64,000 bases of DNA from Pseudomonadales bacterium (GTDB lineage Bacteria; Pseudomonadota; Gammaproteobacteria; Pseudomonadales; Pseudohongiellaceae). Each line of letters starts with the position of its first letter. Within the stretch, counting starts at the first letter, position 1. The stretch is taken from assembly GCA_022822865.1 (NCBI GenBank), contig JAJDYJ010000047.1, positions 108,501 through 172,500 of the forward strand, in the 5' to 3' direction. The translations under genes and the position numbers were made by a program. The notes below the pieces were generated by a model that did not search any database, had not been told where the DNA came from, and saw only the letters and a list, made by a program, of their open reading frames with translations. Below are positions 1 through 9,851 of this stretch, piece after piece.

Positions 1-498
1 GTTGTAGGGAATGAGATAACTGGTGTCGCCATTGGCTTTCATGCGCCGCAGGGACATGAAATCGCCGCCGTCGTAATAGCGGCTGAAGAATTGATACAGA
101 TGGTTGTATATGTGGCCTTCGGTAGCCGCGCCATCGCGGGCGGTTTTCAGTTCGGCGCGCTTGTTCCTGACCCACGGGATTTCTTCAACGGTTTCGCGGT
201 CCATGCCGTCGCGGTTGTATGAAACGAGCTTCTTTTCGAGTTCGGACTCTAGCTCCTCGACGCGATCCGCCGTCAACCTCCATAGATTTTTCCTTGCCTG
301 GGGAAGCAGGTCGCCGCTCAGGAACGCTTCGATTTCGGCGGCCTTGAGGTTCATGACGCGGTAGAGGCCGAAATCGAGATCGCCCTTGTCGAGCTGGAAC
401 AACTCGCGCAGCAGATCCATCAAAAGTTCGAATTTCTCGCCGACCGCTCCACTGGGGCGGTCGCTCTGCGGGCTCGGCTCCGCGGATTCCTCAGTCAT
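1..498 (-). CDS. Adenine-specific DNA methyltransferase, N-terminal part (runs off the left edge)
   Basis: Only the first 166 codons are inside the window; the frame is still open at base 1. The start is the ATG at 498-496, preceded on its strand by AAGGAAAAAAGGA, a usable ribosome binding site. The visible part has an acidic leader, a helical segment beginning around residue 17 (EKFELLMDLLRELFQLDKGD) and a block near residues 140-166 with NHLYQFFSRYYDGGDF followed by SLRRMKANGD. These features resemble the N-terminal region of large adenine-specific site-specific DNA methyltransferases of the type III or solitary restriction-modification class. The catalytic motifs (DPPY, FxGxG) would lie further left and cannot be seen. 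It is separated by about 170 bp from the efflux operon and is probably transcribed on its own. The family call rests on memory of the conserved N-terminal block. Confidence 0.7.
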   Translation of the reverse strand, partial: MTEESAEPSPQSDRPSGAVGEKFELLMDLLRELFQLDKGDLDFGLYRVMNLKAAEIEAFLSGDLLPQARKNLWRLTADRVEELESELEKKLVSYNRDGMDRETVEEIPWVRNKRAELKTARDGAATEGHIYNHLYQFFSRYYDGGDFMSLRRMKANGDTSYLIPYN

Positions 499-667
499 TC
501 CTTTTTTCCTTAACCAGTTGCCGCGCTAGGGCGCCGCGACCGTCGGTACGCGGGCGCGGCCCAAGAGAATTCGGGAACGGCGACCCCAACCTCTCGTCAA
601 ACCGAATCTTACACAGTTTTCGGGGTAGGCCAAGCAATCGGAAAAATTAGCCGATGCTTGCCGGCGG

Positions 668-3600
668 TCAGCTCTGGTAGGCCAGCCTTCTTTCTTCCTT
701 TGTGTCGGTATGGCCGATCAGGTCGTGCAGGATCAGGTACAGGCTCGGCACCAGGAACAGCGTGATGACGGTGGCGAAGAGGATGCCGAAGGCGAGGGAG
801 ATTGCCATGGGCACGATGAAGAAGGTCGCCGGATTGCCCGAGAAAATGAGCGGCACCAGGCCCATGAAGGTAGTGAAGGAAGTAAGCAGGATGGGCCGGA
901 AGCGCAACTCGCCAGCCTTGGCGACGGCGTTCACCATGCCCATGCCGTCGGCGCGCAGGCGGTTCACCGTCACCACGAGCACCAGGCTGGCGTTCACCAC
1001 CACGCCGCTGAGAGCGATGATGCCGAGCATGGAGAAGAACACCAGGTCGGCGCCCATGATGTAGTGGCCGCAGATCGCGCCGATGGCGCCGAAGGGAATC
1101 ACGCTCATGATAACCAGCGGTTGGGTGTAGGACTTCAGCGGTATCGCCAGCAGACTGAAAATGATCAGCATCGCCAGGGGCACCAGGTTGAAAATCTCGC
1201 CGATGGATTCCAGTTGCCGCTCGCCTTCGCCGCCGAGCACCATGGTCACGTTGAGATCCCGTTCCCAGCTTCGGGCAAAACGGGATGTCATTTCGGCGCG
1301 AATCTCATCCGGGGTCACCACCGTGCGGTCCACGTCGGCGCGTACGGTGATGATGCGGCGGCCGTTCTGGCGAAAGATCGCCGAATAGCTGTTACCCAGG
1401 GTGAAATCGGCGACGCTGAGAAACGGCACCTCGGCGCCGGACGGCGTACGGATCATCAACGATTCGAGATTGCCCAGTGAGCGCCGCTCCTCTTCCGGAT
1501 AACGCACCATGACGCGAATATCGTCGGACCCGCGCTGGATTCGCTGGGATTGGGCTCCGTAGAAAGCCTGCCGCACCTGGGTGGCCAGGTCGTTCAGGGT
1601 CAGGCCGAGGGTCTTGCCGCGCTCGAGAATGCTGATCTGTACTTCCTGCTTGCCGGCGCGGAAGGAATCGGTGATGTCGAACACGCCGGGATAGCGGGCG
1701 AGTTCTTCCTTCAACTGATTGGCCGCGATTTGCAGATTCGCGTCGTTGCGGCCTTCGAGGCGGAAATTGAGCGCATCGCCGGCGGAAAACACATCGGAAA
1801 CGAAGGTCAGTTCGAGGGCGTCGGGTATGGTGCCGACCCGGTCGCGCCATCGGTCGCGAATGCCTTCGGAGCGGATTCGACCCCGGGCTTCAAACGGCGC
1901 CAGATACATGACGACTTCCGCGGTGTTGCTCGCGCCGATTCCGCCGCCGCCCGGCCCGCCGGGACCTCCCCTGGGCGCCCGGCCGCCGATGATGGTCATT
2001 ATGCTGCTCACGGCGCGTTCGGTGGATAGCGGCGCGTCGCCGGACTCCTGCAGACTGTCGAGTTCGGCTTCCACTTGCTGGGCGATTTCAAGCGCGGCCT
2101 CCTCCACTCGTCCGATGGCCGCTTCGGTTACCTGCACCGGCACTCCCGGCGGCATTTCGACCGTAGCGTAGAGAATGTCGCCCTCCACCGCGGGCATGAA
2201 CTGGAAGATGACCCGGCCGCTGAACACCAGCGCCAGGGTCACCACGATCACGCCGGTGGCCACCGCCCAGGCCACATAGCGGTACTCCAGCACCCGCTTG
2301 AGCGCGCGGCGGTAGCCGTGTTCGGCGAAGTATTCAAGGCCTTCGGCGATGCTGCCCTGAAAGGCCTGCCATTTGTGTACGAGTACGCTCTTTTCGAGGA
2401 AGTAGCCTTCGGTCTTGCGGTGGGCGATATGCCCCGGCAGGATCATCTGGGATTCCACCAGGCTGGCGATAAGACAGAAAATCACCACACCGCCGATGGC
2501 GTTGAAAAACGATCCCATCTGCCCGCCGAGCAGCAAAATCGGCAAGAACGCCGCCATGGTTGTAAGCACGCCGAAAATCACCGGCACGGAAACTTCCAGG
2601 GTGCCTTCAATGGCGGCCTCTTCCTTGCTGAAACCCCGTTTTTCGAAGGAATAGATTCTCTCTCCCACCACGATGGCGTCATCGACCACAATGCCAAGCA
2701 CGAGGATGAAACCCATCACCGTGAGCGAACTGATGGTGAGGCCGGCGGCGGGGAACAGCGCCAGGGCGCCGGAGATTGCAATGGGAATGCCGGCGGCGAC
2801 CCAGATGGCCACCTTGAAGCGCAGGAACAGGGCCAGCAGGACGAGCACGAACATCAGGCCGGTGTAGGCATTGCGGGCGACCGTGACGATCCGGTCCTGG
2901 GTCGCCACGGCGGAATCCATAAGCACTTCCAGCGTCACTCCTTGAGGCAGATCCGCCGCGTTTTCCTCCATCCAGCCCCGCACCTGCCTCGCGGCCCGGA
3001 CGATGTCTTCCTCGCCAACCCGCAATACATCGATGATGGCGGCGTTTTCGCCGTTCACCCGGGCGTTGAGATAGCCTTCCTCGAAATCGTCGTGCACCGT
3101 GGCGATGTCGCCCACGCGCAACTGGCTGCCGTCGGGAAAGGAACGGATTACGATATCGCGGTATTCGTCGCCGCTGTACACCTGACCCTTGGTACGCAAC
3201 ATGATCTCGCCGGAATCGGCGCGGATTGTGCCGCCGGGCAGGTCCAGCGAAGCCTGGGATATCGCCCGGGATACCTGATCCAGGGTGAGACCGTACTGGC
3301 GCAGTATGTATTCGGAAACCTCGATGGAAATTTCCAGGGGCCGCAGGTATTCGATGTTGACGGTGGAGATTTCCGGGAGATCGAGAATATCGTCGCGAAC
3401 GTCCTCGGCCACCTGCTTGAGAAAATGGTCGTCGGCATCGGAAATCAGCGCGATGGTCATCACGTTGCCGCTGCTGCTGAAGGCGCGCACGATGGGTTTT
3501 TCGGTTTCGGCGGGAAAGGTGGTGATGGCGTCGACCTTGGCTTTCACATCGTTCAGCGAGCGGTTGAGGTCGGCGTCGCCGACGAGTTCCACCGTGGCGT

Positions 3601-3871
3601 CACAGCCGCCTTCCCGGGCGGTGGTGGTCAGGCGCTGGATACCCTCGGCGCCTTCGAGGGCTTCCTCGATGCGCAGGCATACCCCGGTTTCGGATTCCTC
3701 GGGAGTAGCGCCGAGATAGGGTACGCTGACCTGGATTACGCCAACGTCGATATCGGGGAATTCTTCCTGGTTCAGATTGAGATAGGCGATCAGGCCGCCG
3801 ACCAGGAAAATCCACATCAGCAGATTGGATGCGACGGGATTCCTGACAAACCAGCTGATTGGAGTGCGCAT
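668..3871 (-). CDS. RND-family efflux transporter permease (AcrB/MMPL type)
   Basis: A 1067-residue inner-membrane proton-driven pump of the hydrophobe/amphiphile efflux class. TM1 lies at about residues 14-32, large periplasmic domains follow TM1 and TM7, and the TM4 signature [12 protein letters not shown] holds the Asp pair (397-398) that relays protons. The length is typical. It is the second gene of an operon: its start lies 10 bp after the stop of the membrane-fusion protein gene. No outer-membrane channel gene is adjacent, so a TolC-like partner must be encoded elsewhere. A Gly/Pro-rich stretch around residues 630-646 ([10 protein letters not shown]) sits in the second periplasmic half and is not a usual feature of AcrB. 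Substrate cannot be inferred. Confidence 0.95.
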   Translation of the reverse strand: MRTPISWFVRNPVASNLLMWIFLVGGLIAYLNLNQEEFPDIDVGVIQVSVPYLGATPEESETGVCLRIEEALEGAEGIQRLTTTAREGGCDATVELVGDADLNRSLNDVKAKVDAITTFPAETEKPIVRAFSSSGNVMTIALISDADDHFLKQVAEDVRDDILDLPEISTVNIEYLRPLEISIEVSEYILRQYGLTLDQVSRAISQASLDLPGGTIRADSGEIMLRTKGQVYSGDEYRDIVIRSFPDGSQLRVGDIATVHDDFEEGYLNARVNGENAAIIDVLRVGEEDIVRAARQVRGWMEENAADLPQGVTLEVLMDSAVATQDRIVTVARNAYTGLMFVLVLLALFLRFKVAIWVAAGIPIAISGALALFPAAGLTISSLTVMGFILVLGIVVDDAIVVGERIYSFEKRGFSKEEAAIEGTLEVSVPVIFGVLTTMAAFLPILLLGGQMGSFFNAIGGVVIFCLIASLVESQMILPGHIAHRKTEGYFLEKSVLVHKWQAFQGSIAEGLEYFAEHGYRRALKRVLEYRYVAWAVATGVIVVTLALVFSGRVIFQFMPAVEGDILYATVEMPPGVPVQVTEAAIGRVEEAALEIAQQVEAELDSLQESGDAPLSTERAVSSIMTIIGGRAPRGGPGGPGGGGIGASNTAEVVMYLAPFEARGRIRSEGIRDRWRDRVGTIPDALELTFVSDVFSAGDALNFRLEGRNDANLQIAANQLKEELARYPGVFDITDSFRAGKQEVQISILERGKTLGLTLNDLATQVRQAFYGAQSQRIQRGSDDIRVMVRYPEEERRSLGNLESLMIRTPSGAEVPFLSVADFTLGNSYSAIFRQNGRRIITVRADVDRTVVTPDEIRAEMTSRFARSWERDLNVTMVLGGEGERQLESIGEIFNLVPLAMLIIFSLLAIPLKSYTQPLVIMSVIPFGAIGAICGHYIMGADLVFFSMLGIIALSGVVVNASLVLVVTVNRLRADGMGMVNAVAKAGELRFRPILLTSFTTFMGLVPLIFSGNPATFFIVPMAISLAFGILFATVITLFLVPSLYLILHDLIGHTDTKEERRLAYQS

Positions 3872-3881
3872 CGGCGCCGTC

Positions 3882-5033
3882 TCAGATCATTTCCCGCACG
3901 GGCTGTACGGTCATGCCGTTGACTACCGCCTGGATCGGCGAGATACAGACGATTTCGCCCGGCGCCAGACCGCCACTGATCAGCACCCGTTCTTCCTCGA
4001 AACGAAAAATCTCGACTTCGCGGTAATACATCTTGTTTTCGGCATCGACCACGAGCACCTGGTTGTTGTTGCGGATCACCGCCCGCGGCAAAGCGATGAT
4101 GTCGTCGATCTCGCGGCCGCTGATGGATGCTTCCACGAACAGGCCGATGGGCAGGGGAATGGCGTTCTTTTCAGATTCTTGCGGCTGGGTCACGCGGACG
4201 ATGGACTGCACGGTATTGCTGTCGGGGTCGATAGTGGCCTCGGTGCGCACCATGCGGCCGAACCAGACGTGTTGCTGCCCGCCATAGAGACCTTCCAGAC
4301 GCACGACCGGGGCGACCCGGCGGTCGAGCTCGCCGCGAAAATCCAGCGGCACGTCGAGATAGCCCAACTGGCGGATCGCCAGCGGCAACCGCACTTCGAC
4401 TTCATCGGCGCCATACATGACGGCGATGTTCTGCGCCCGGTTGGCGTATTGGCCGAGTTCCACCTGCCGCGACTGGACGATGGCGTCGAACGGCGCCCGC
4501 ACTTCGGTCCGCTCGAGGTCGATCCGGGCCTGCCGCAGTTGGGTCTCGATCTCGTTGATGCGCGCGGCGGTGACGTTGGCCAGGCGTTCGGCGTTCTGGA
4601 TCTGGGATTCGCTCGCCAGGCGGCGCTCGCCGAGTTCGCGCAGGCGCTCATATTCGGAGCGGGCATGCAGTTCCTCGGCAACGGCCTGTTCCAGCGCGGC
4701 TTCGCTGCGCGCGAGCGCGATTTCGTAGTCGCTGCTGTCGAGCCGCAGCAGGGGCTCGTCTTCCACGACGTAACCGCCGGCCTCCAGCTTCGGTGAAATC
4801 CACGCCACGGTGCCCGCGACCGGCGTCGACAGATTTACCGTCCGCGCCGCCTGCACCTTGCCCTGGGATTCGACGAACAGTTTCGTCGGCTCGGAGCGGA
4901 CCTCCATGACGCGCACGGCGACGGGAACGATCTCGGGGGAAGCTTCGTCGAGTTGGGTGGGGTTAAGCACCAACCAGGCGGCAAAAAGGACGCCGCCCGT
5001 CAATATCCCTGCCGGAAGCAATACTCGCAACAT
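3882..5033 (-). CDS. RND efflux periplasmic adaptor (HlyD/MFP family)
   Basis: A 383-residue membrane-fusion protein that would link the adjacent RND pump to an outer-membrane channel. It begins with an N-terminal membrane anchor (about residues 3-22), then the first lipoyl half with VNLSTPVAGTV and a pair of long helices rich in Glu/Arg/Ala (about residues 110-170, the coiled-coil hairpin). The second lipoyl half has VRAPFDAIVQSRQVELGQY, and beta-barrel and membrane-proximal domains follow. It is the first gene of the two-gene operon; a candidate promoter lies about 110 bp upstream. There is no Cys for lipidation near the N-terminus, so it is anchored by the TM helix. Confidence 0.93.
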   Translation of the reverse strand: MLRVLLPAGILTGGVLFAAWLVLNPTQLDEASPEIVPVAVRVMEVRSEPTKLFVESQGKVQAARTVNLSTPVAGTVAWISPKLEAGGYVVEDEPLLRLDSSDYEIALARSEAALEQAVAEELHARSEYERLRELGERRLASESQIQNAERLANVTAARINEIETQLRQARIDLERTEVRAPFDAIVQSRQVELGQYANRAQNIAVMYGADEVEVRLPLAIRQLGYLDVPLDFRGELDRRVAPVVRLEGLYGGQQHVWFGRMVRTEATIDPDSNTVQSIVRVTQPQESEKNAIPLPIGLFVEASISGREIDDIIALPRAVIRNNNQVLVVDAENKMYYREVEIFRFEEERVLISGGLAPGEIVCISPIQAVVNGMTVQPVREMI

Positions 5034-5141
5034 TTCGTCAGCACCTGACCTTGTGTCGATGTTCCATGCAATTCCCGGCGTTCGTTATCTGACCTATACG
5101 AACGAAACCCCGATTTCAGTTGTATCGGCGAGGAATCGTCA

Positions 5142-5169
5142 AATATAGGGACGTTTGCGCGAGAGTCCA
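5142..5169 (-). promoter_or_regulatory. Candidate sigma-70 promoter for the RND efflux operon
   Basis: On the minus strand, TGGACT (5169-5164) and TATATT (5147-5142) are separated by 16 bp, about 110 bp upstream of the adaptor start. The match is four of six at -35 and five of six at -10. No clear repressor operator was recognised next to it. The match is by eye only. Confidence 0.35.
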
Positions 5170-5272
5170 GTAATGAATTGTTACAAAACTACTCAATCGA
5201 TGCCGTCAGGCAAATGAAACCGCATGTGCCCGATGCCCCTGGCTATTCGCATCGTGGCAGATTTCAGCATTC

Positions 5273-6697
5273 CTAGTCGTCCCTGCGGGGCAGCAGCACC
5301 CGCATCTGCACGTCGCGCAGGCGTTGGCCGCGGCCTTCCTCCATGGCGGGACGGAAGCGCAGGTCGCGCGCGGCGGTTCGGGCCAGGCGGCGGGATCTGC
5401 GGTCGTCGGGCTCGGCGGCAATGATGTCGACCGATGAAACGCCGCCGCGGCTGCTGATGTTGAATTCAAGATCCACCTGGTGGTAGTTGTTTTCGTACTC
5501 CCAGAAGGCGCTGTCGGAAACGGGCTCGCGCACGTTTGGCGCCGATTCGTCCCAGGCTTTGAAAGGCGCCACGTATATCGCATCTTCCTGTTCGGGCCGC
5601 CAGGACGCCAATTCGGCTTCCTGGTGCGCTATGGCTTCTTCCAGGGTCGGATAGAAGCGGCTCACCGGCAGCAGTTGCGGGCGGCTGAAAAACAAGTCGA
5701 TGCGTTCGGCGGGAATGCCCGCCTCGCGCAACAACTCCTGCGCTTCGCGGTAACGGCTGAAGGCTGTGCCGCGATTCATCAGCAACTGGAAGTCGGAACG
5801 GTAGATCATCGCCATGGCCCGGGCTTCGGGATTTCCTTGCTCCTCGAAGATGTCGGCCATGTCGTCGATCTTGCCTATTCCCTGACGGAGGTAGAGTTCG
5901 CCTACCAGTTCGCCCGCTTCGATTACCGGCGTCACCGTACTCGACCGGAGCGGATTGTAGGAAAAGCCGCGGGCGGAAGTGCGCAGGCGCGTTGCGCCGT
6001 CGTGCCGCACGAGTTCGCGAATCGTGGGTCCGCTCGCCCCCTCCTCGGAATTGAGCAAGCCGACGAGTTGATAGGCGTTCATGGCGCTGGAATAGAGCCA
6101 GGGAACCATGGCCGGGTCGTCTTCGCCGTAAAGTTCTTCGGCCGCGTCTTCGAGATCCTCGATCAGTTCCCGGGCTTCGAAGAAGTTCGCCGCCCGCCGG
6201 CGGTTGCTGTCGCCGGCGCCGCCAGTCAGATACCAATGCGCCAACGCGTTGATTGCCTGCAAGAGGACATCGGGATCTTCGTCGTTGGCGCTGACGTTAC
6301 GAATCATTTGCAGGTTGTCGGTAACTCCATCGAATTCGCCGATGGCGACCCGGGTGAGAACCATTTCTTCCAGCAAGGGAATCAGTTGCGGATTTTCCAG
6401 GCCCAGATTGGTGCGCATCAGGGCGAGTTGGCGCTCCTGCAGTTCGGCGATGCGCTCGTGTTCGGACTGCTCTTCGAGCAGCCGGATCATGGCCTGCAAG
6501 GGTTCGATCAGGGAAGGATCGAAGGGGCCGTGGAGGGACTCCAGTTCCGCCAGGGCTGCTTCCTGGGCCTGCATCTGTTCAACCCAGCCGGTGTCCTCCG
6601 CCGCGTTGAGCGCAGTAGCGGAAATCGCCAGCCCCGCCGCGCAAATCAAGAGCTGGAGCCGTTTTGCCGACGCCCGTATCAGATAAGCGTTCTTCAT
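5273..6697 (-). CDS. Exported helical-repeat protein with TonB-like C-terminal domain
   Basis: The start chosen is the ATG at 6697, because it gives a clear Sec signal peptide (KRLQLLICAAGLAISATALNA, cleavage after ANA/AAE); an upstream in-frame start would add 24 charged residues before it. The 474-residue product has an Ala/Leu/Glu-rich alpha-helical body (about residues 30-370) with TPR-like spacing. Its last 80 residues resemble a TonB-type beta domain: VDLEFNISSRGGVSSVDI, then ARTAARDLRFRPAMEEG. That domain normally contacts outer-membrane receptors. There is no proline-rich spacer and no transmembrane anchor besides the signal peptide, so it is not a canonical TonB. It is divergent from the DUF4159 gene, with 74 bp between the starts. 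Function unknown. Confidence 0.7.
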   Translation of the reverse strand: MKNAYLIRASAKRLQLLICAAGLAISATALNAAEDTGWVEQMQAQEAALAELESLHGPFDPSLIEPLQAMIRLLEEQSEHERIAELQERQLALMRTNLGLENPQLIPLLEEMVLTRVAIGEFDGVTDNLQMIRNVSANDEDPDVLLQAINALAHWYLTGGAGDSNRRRAANFFEARELIEDLEDAAEELYGEDDPAMVPWLYSSAMNAYQLVGLLNSEEGASGPTIRELVRHDGATRLRTSARGFSYNPLRSSTVTPVIEAGELVGELYLRQGIGKIDDMADIFEEQGNPEARAMAMIYRSDFQLLMNRGTAFSRYREAQELLREAGIPAERIDLFFSRPQLLPVSRFYPTLEEAIAHQEAELASWRPEQEDAIYVAPFKAWDESAPNVREPVSDSAFWEYENNYHQVDLEFNISSRGGVSSVDIIAAEPDDRRSRRLARTAARDLRFRPAMEEGRGQRLRDVQMRVLLPRRDD

Positions 6698-6771
6698 GGG
6701 TTCACAATAACTTGATCTCTCGATTCTGTCGATACACACTGTCTGGTCAGGATGGCGTTCCAGGTTCATTC

Positions 6772-7539
6772 ATGAATCGGTTTTTCGCATTCACTTCTGT
6801 CTTGCTGGCCCTGATCGCGGGCAATGCCGCCGGCCAGGCCAGGTTCGGGATCGACAATTCCGACCTGTACGACATCGCCGGCGAATTCGCTTTCGTCCGC
6901 GTGCAATACGACAGCTATTACGACGGCGGTTGGTACGGCGGCCCGTGGCTGACGGATTTTCCCGCCTCGGACGAGAATTTCCTGCGCGGCGTGGCCCGGC
7001 TGACCAATGTGCGGGTGATGAGCGAGCCTATCGTTTTGCGCTTCGACGATGAGGAAATCTTCGACTATCCGTTTCTGTACGCGCTGGAAATGGGCCGCAA
7101 CGGCGGCCTTTCCCTGTCGCCGCAAGAGGTCGAGAATCTGCGCGAATATCTGCTGCGCGGCGGCTTCCTGCTGATCGACGATTTCTGGGGCGAACGGCAA
7201 TGGGACGCCTTCTATCGGGATTTCTCGCTACTTTTCCCGGACCGGGAACTGGTTGAGTTGCCGCCGAACCACGAGATTTTCCGCACCTTTTTCGACATTG
7301 ACGGCCCGCAGATGATTCCGGGGCGCGGCGGGCGCCAGGGAATCGGCCAGGCGGGCATCGACATCGCGAGCAATCACGCGGTCCTTGACGATCACGGCCG
7401 GGTCATGGTGCTGATCAACTGGAATTCGGACATGGGGGACGGCTGGGAACACACTTACGACCAGTGGTACCCCACACGCTACGCCAACGCCGCCTACCAA
7501 CTCGGCATCAATTACCTGATCTATTCGCTGACGCACTGA
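6772..7539 (+). CDS. DUF4159 domain-containing exported protein
   Basis: The ATG at 6772 is chosen because it starts a signal peptide (RFFAFTSVLLALIAGNAAGQ). The 255-residue product is almost entirely one DUF4159 domain: an aromatic patch (YDGGWYGGPW), DFPASDENFLRGVARL, the strand-turn block LREYLLRGGFLLIDDFWG near residue 125, then FPDRELVELPPNHEIF and a C-terminal INWNSDMGDGWEH. DUF4159 has a flavodoxin- or glutamine-amidotransferase-like fold and is usually found with von Willebrand/AAA (MoxR) gene sets. Those are not present here, so this is a solitary copy. It shares a 74-bp divergent promoter region with the exported repeat protein. Confidence 0.85.
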   Translation: MNRFFAFTSVLLALIAGNAAGQARFGIDNSDLYDIAGEFAFVRVQYDSYYDGGWYGGPWLTDFPASDENFLRGVARLTNVRVMSEPIVLRFDDEEIFDYPFLYALEMGRNGGLSLSPQEVENLREYLLRGGFLLIDDFWGERQWDAFYRDFSLLFPDRELVELPPNHEIFRTFFDIDGPQMIPGRGGRQGIGQAGIDIASNHAVLDDHGRVMVLINWNSDMGDGWEHTYDQWYPTRYANAAYQLGINYLIYSLTH

Positions 7540-7556
7540 AGCAGCCAGGATCTGCC

Positions 7557-8552
7557 CTAGTCTTCGCCCAGCAATTCCAGGCGGCGGGCGCCGGCGAGGA
7601 TGCCTTCGAGGCCGTAGTTGCCTTCGTGGCAGGCGTACTCGTAGGGCATGGTGTCGGTGCCGTTGAAGACGATTTCGCCGCCCCACTCCTGCGTGTAATA
7701 CGCCGGATCGGTGACGCTGAACTCAAATAGTATCTGGTCGTCGGCGATCCTCGTCAGGCGCTCGACGATTCTGCCTTGCTCCGTGATCGGCGCTGCGTTC
7801 TGCGGCGCCTGCAGCGGGTGCAGGTTGATCGTCTCGACCACCAGCGTATCGCCGTCCCAGTTCGCCACCGAGTCTCCGAACCAGGGCGTGTGTTCCTCGG
7901 GGCGGCGGTGTTCGCCGCCGATGGGAATGATGCGAACGTCATGCACCATTTCCACCAGGATCATCAGATAGTCGTCGGTTTGCACGATCTGGTAGAGGTT
8001 GTTGTAAAGCACGTTATTCATCAGCGGCCCGCCGGTGCCGCCGAAGCCGATGATGCAGCGCTCGCCGAGGGAGCGGCCTTCGGGTCCGTGATTGCCGGAA
8101 AACTGCGCCCGATAGTCGCGGCGCAGCTCATTGCCCTGCTCGGAAAAGGGAATGCGGCCGTTTTCCGGATAGGTGATCCAGGAAGTGCGGGCCTGACCGT
8201 CGATGACGCCGAAACGCGAGCCGGGATCGACCCAGAAGGCGTTGTAGCCGCGGCCCCTGGCCAGGTCGCTGCCGTCGGGCAATTGCCCTTGCACCTGGTT
8301 ATCGTCGGTGGCCTGGCGCACGTTCTGGTGGTTGTTCGCCGTTACGTCGGAGAGCTGTTCGTCCGGGATCACCAGCCCGAGTTCCTCATAATTGGCGGCT
8401 CGCTGCAAGGTGGTCAGCGAGGCGTTGGTCCAGTAGCCCTGGAAGTCCGGATGGCCGGAAGGCGTGCGCGGCGGTTCATAGTCGTCCTGGGCCATGGCGG
8501 CGACGCTCGACAGCGCCAGTGCGATCACTGAAATCCTGGCGAAAAGCTGCAT
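7557..8552 (-). CDS. Secreted WTNASLT-family protein, copy 1 (function unknown)
   Basis: A 331-residue exported protein with a clear signal peptide (ARISVIALALSSVAAMAQ). The mature part starts with a conserved block, HPDFQGYWTNASLTTLQR, and ends with YEYACHEGNYGLEGILAGAR. Between them are GERCIIGFGGTGGP, YQIVQTDDYLMILVEMVHDVRIIPI and WFGDSVANWDGDTLVVETIN. The same blocks recur in the gene at 55215-56276, so the two are paralogues. The pattern resembles abundant uncharacterised secreted proteins of marine and soil metagenomes whose role is unknown. It is convergent with DUF4159 (17 bp apart). No catalytic motif can be named. Confidence 0.8.
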   Translation of the reverse strand: MQLFARISVIALALSSVAAMAQDDYEPPRTPSGHPDFQGYWTNASLTTLQRAANYEELGLVIPDEQLSDVTANNHQNVRQATDDNQVQGQLPDGSDLARGRGYNAFWVDPGSRFGVIDGQARTSWITYPENGRIPFSEQGNELRRDYRAQFSGNHGPEGRSLGERCIIGFGGTGGPLMNNVLYNNLYQIVQTDDYLMILVEMVHDVRIIPIGGEHRRPEEHTPWFGDSVANWDGDTLVVETINLHPLQAPQNAAPITEQGRIVERLTRIADDQILFEFSVTDPAYYTQEWGGEIVFNGTDTMPYEYACHEGNYGLEGILAGARRLELLGED

Positions 8553-8659
8553 GTTCTACTTCCTCACTTATGGGATGAGCGCCGATGGGCGCCACTCTCG
8601 GGAACATTCGCATGAAAGCTAAAACAGAGGCCGGCATTAATCAACAGGCATCCGCTCCC

Positions 8660-8674
8660 GATGGGTGTCCCATC
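8660..8674. repeat. GATGGG-TGT-CCCATC mini inverted repeat
   Basis: Perfect 6-bp inverted repeat with a 3-base loop, about 30 bp upstream of the methyltransferase start. The core TGGGTGTCCCA recurs at 20773-20785 and 21837-21852, and GGGTGTCCC is found in reverse at 51442-51450, so it is a dispersed short repeat of this genome. Confidence 0.6.
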
Positions 8675-8702
8675 ATTGGCGGATGTGTGAAAATGCGCGG
8701 CC

Positions 8703-9851
8703 ATGTCCGCACCGCTCGCCGATTTCCAGCAGTCTCTGGCGCAGGAATGCCTGCGCATGCTGCAACTTCATATAGAGATTCCGCCGGTCAACGACCAGCG
8801 GCTGATCGATCATGTGGTCGGCGCGGACGGTAGCGAGGAAGGATTCCTGTCCGGTGGGTTCCTTACCGCCACGGGCCTGATGTCGGCCTTGCAACTGTCC
8901 GGCAGGCCGATTTCCTCCTTTCGCCGAATTCTGGATTTCGGCTGCGGCGCCGGACGAGTCACCCACTGGCTGCGGCATCTCGCCGACGGCGCCGAGTTGA
9001 CCGGTACGGACATCAATTCCGATGCGATCGCCTGGTGCAAGGACAATCTCGGCGCCGGCGCGAGATTCCTGTGCAATGGAGCCAGGCCGCCGCTGCCGCT
9101 GCCGGACGCGGGCATGGACCTGATCTACGGCATTTCCGTCTTGACCCATCTTGACGAGGACCTGCAGTTCGAATGGCTGCGGGAATTGCACCGGATCATC
9201 GCACCGGAAGGGCTGGTCGTGCTTACGGTCCACACCGGATACCGGGCGGCCCAGGCGCTTTCGCCCCAAGCGCAGGCCAGCTACCTTAAACATGGCTTCA
9301 TCTACCAGCGCGCGTCGGCGCAGGACAAGACCGTCGCCGGTCTGCCCGATTTCTACCAGGTCGCCTTTCATTCCCACGAGTACGTCGCCAGGGAATGGAC
9401 ACGGTTGTTCGAACCCGTGCTGTCGGTTGCCCACGGCCCGTTCTGGGCGCAGGAGGCGATCGTCCTGCGCAAGAGGGAAAGCGACGCGACGCCGCTCCGG
9501 GACCATGGCTGGGAGCGGGTCAAATTGCCTATGGGGGGCATCGACACGCCCGGTTTCGCCTGGCAGGCGGACGGGAATCTGCAGCACGTGGCCGGCTGGG
9601 CTCTGGCGCCGGATTCCGACGAACCGCTGGACCTGACCGTTTGGGTTGACGGCGTGGCGGCCGCCATGCGCTGCATCGAAGTGAAGCGGGACGATGTGAA
9701 AGCCGCGTTCCCGCACATTGCTCATGCGGGAAACGCGGGTTTCATGCTCAATGTCGAACTGCCGGATCACGACTTCGACCATCACGTGATCTGGTTTACC
9801 GCCGGCGGTTCTCCCGTACCCGTCAGCGCGACCTGCATCGCCGTATCGTAG
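8703..9851 (+). CDS. Class I SAM-dependent methyltransferase with a C-terminal extension
   Basis: A 382-residue protein. Residues 70-175 carry a Rossmann methyltransferase domain: motif I ILDFGCGAGRVTHWL, the acidic end of strand 2 (LTGTDINSDAI), motif IV region DLIYGISVLTHLDEDLQ and the post-motif EGLVVLTVHT. This fits Methyltransf_11/25-type enzymes; the substrate is unknown. About 130 residues follow (250-382), beta-rich and with no motif I recognise, perhaps a substrate-binding sandwich. The start ATG has only a weak ribosome binding site. Its stop codon lies inside the TAGGGGCGA inverted-repeat element shared with the convergent gene. Confidence 0.82.
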   Translation: MSAPLADFQQSLAQECLRMLQLHIEIPPVNDQRLIDHVVGADGSEEGFLSGGFLTATGLMSALQLSGRPISSFRRILDFGCGAGRVTHWLRHLADGAELTGTDINSDAIAWCKDNLGAGARFLCNGARPPLPLPDAGMDLIYGISVLTHLDEDLQFEWLRELHRIIAPEGLVVLTVHTGYRAAQALSPQAQASYLKHGFIYQRASAQDKTVAGLPDFYQVAFHSHEYVAREWTRLFEPVLSVAHGPFWAQEAIVLRKRESDATPLRDHGWERVKLPMGGIDTPGFAWQADGNLQHVAGWALAPDSDEPLDLTVWVDGVAAAMRCIEVKRDDVKAAFPHIAHAGNAGFMLNVELPDHDFDHHVIWFTAGGSPVPVSATCIAVS

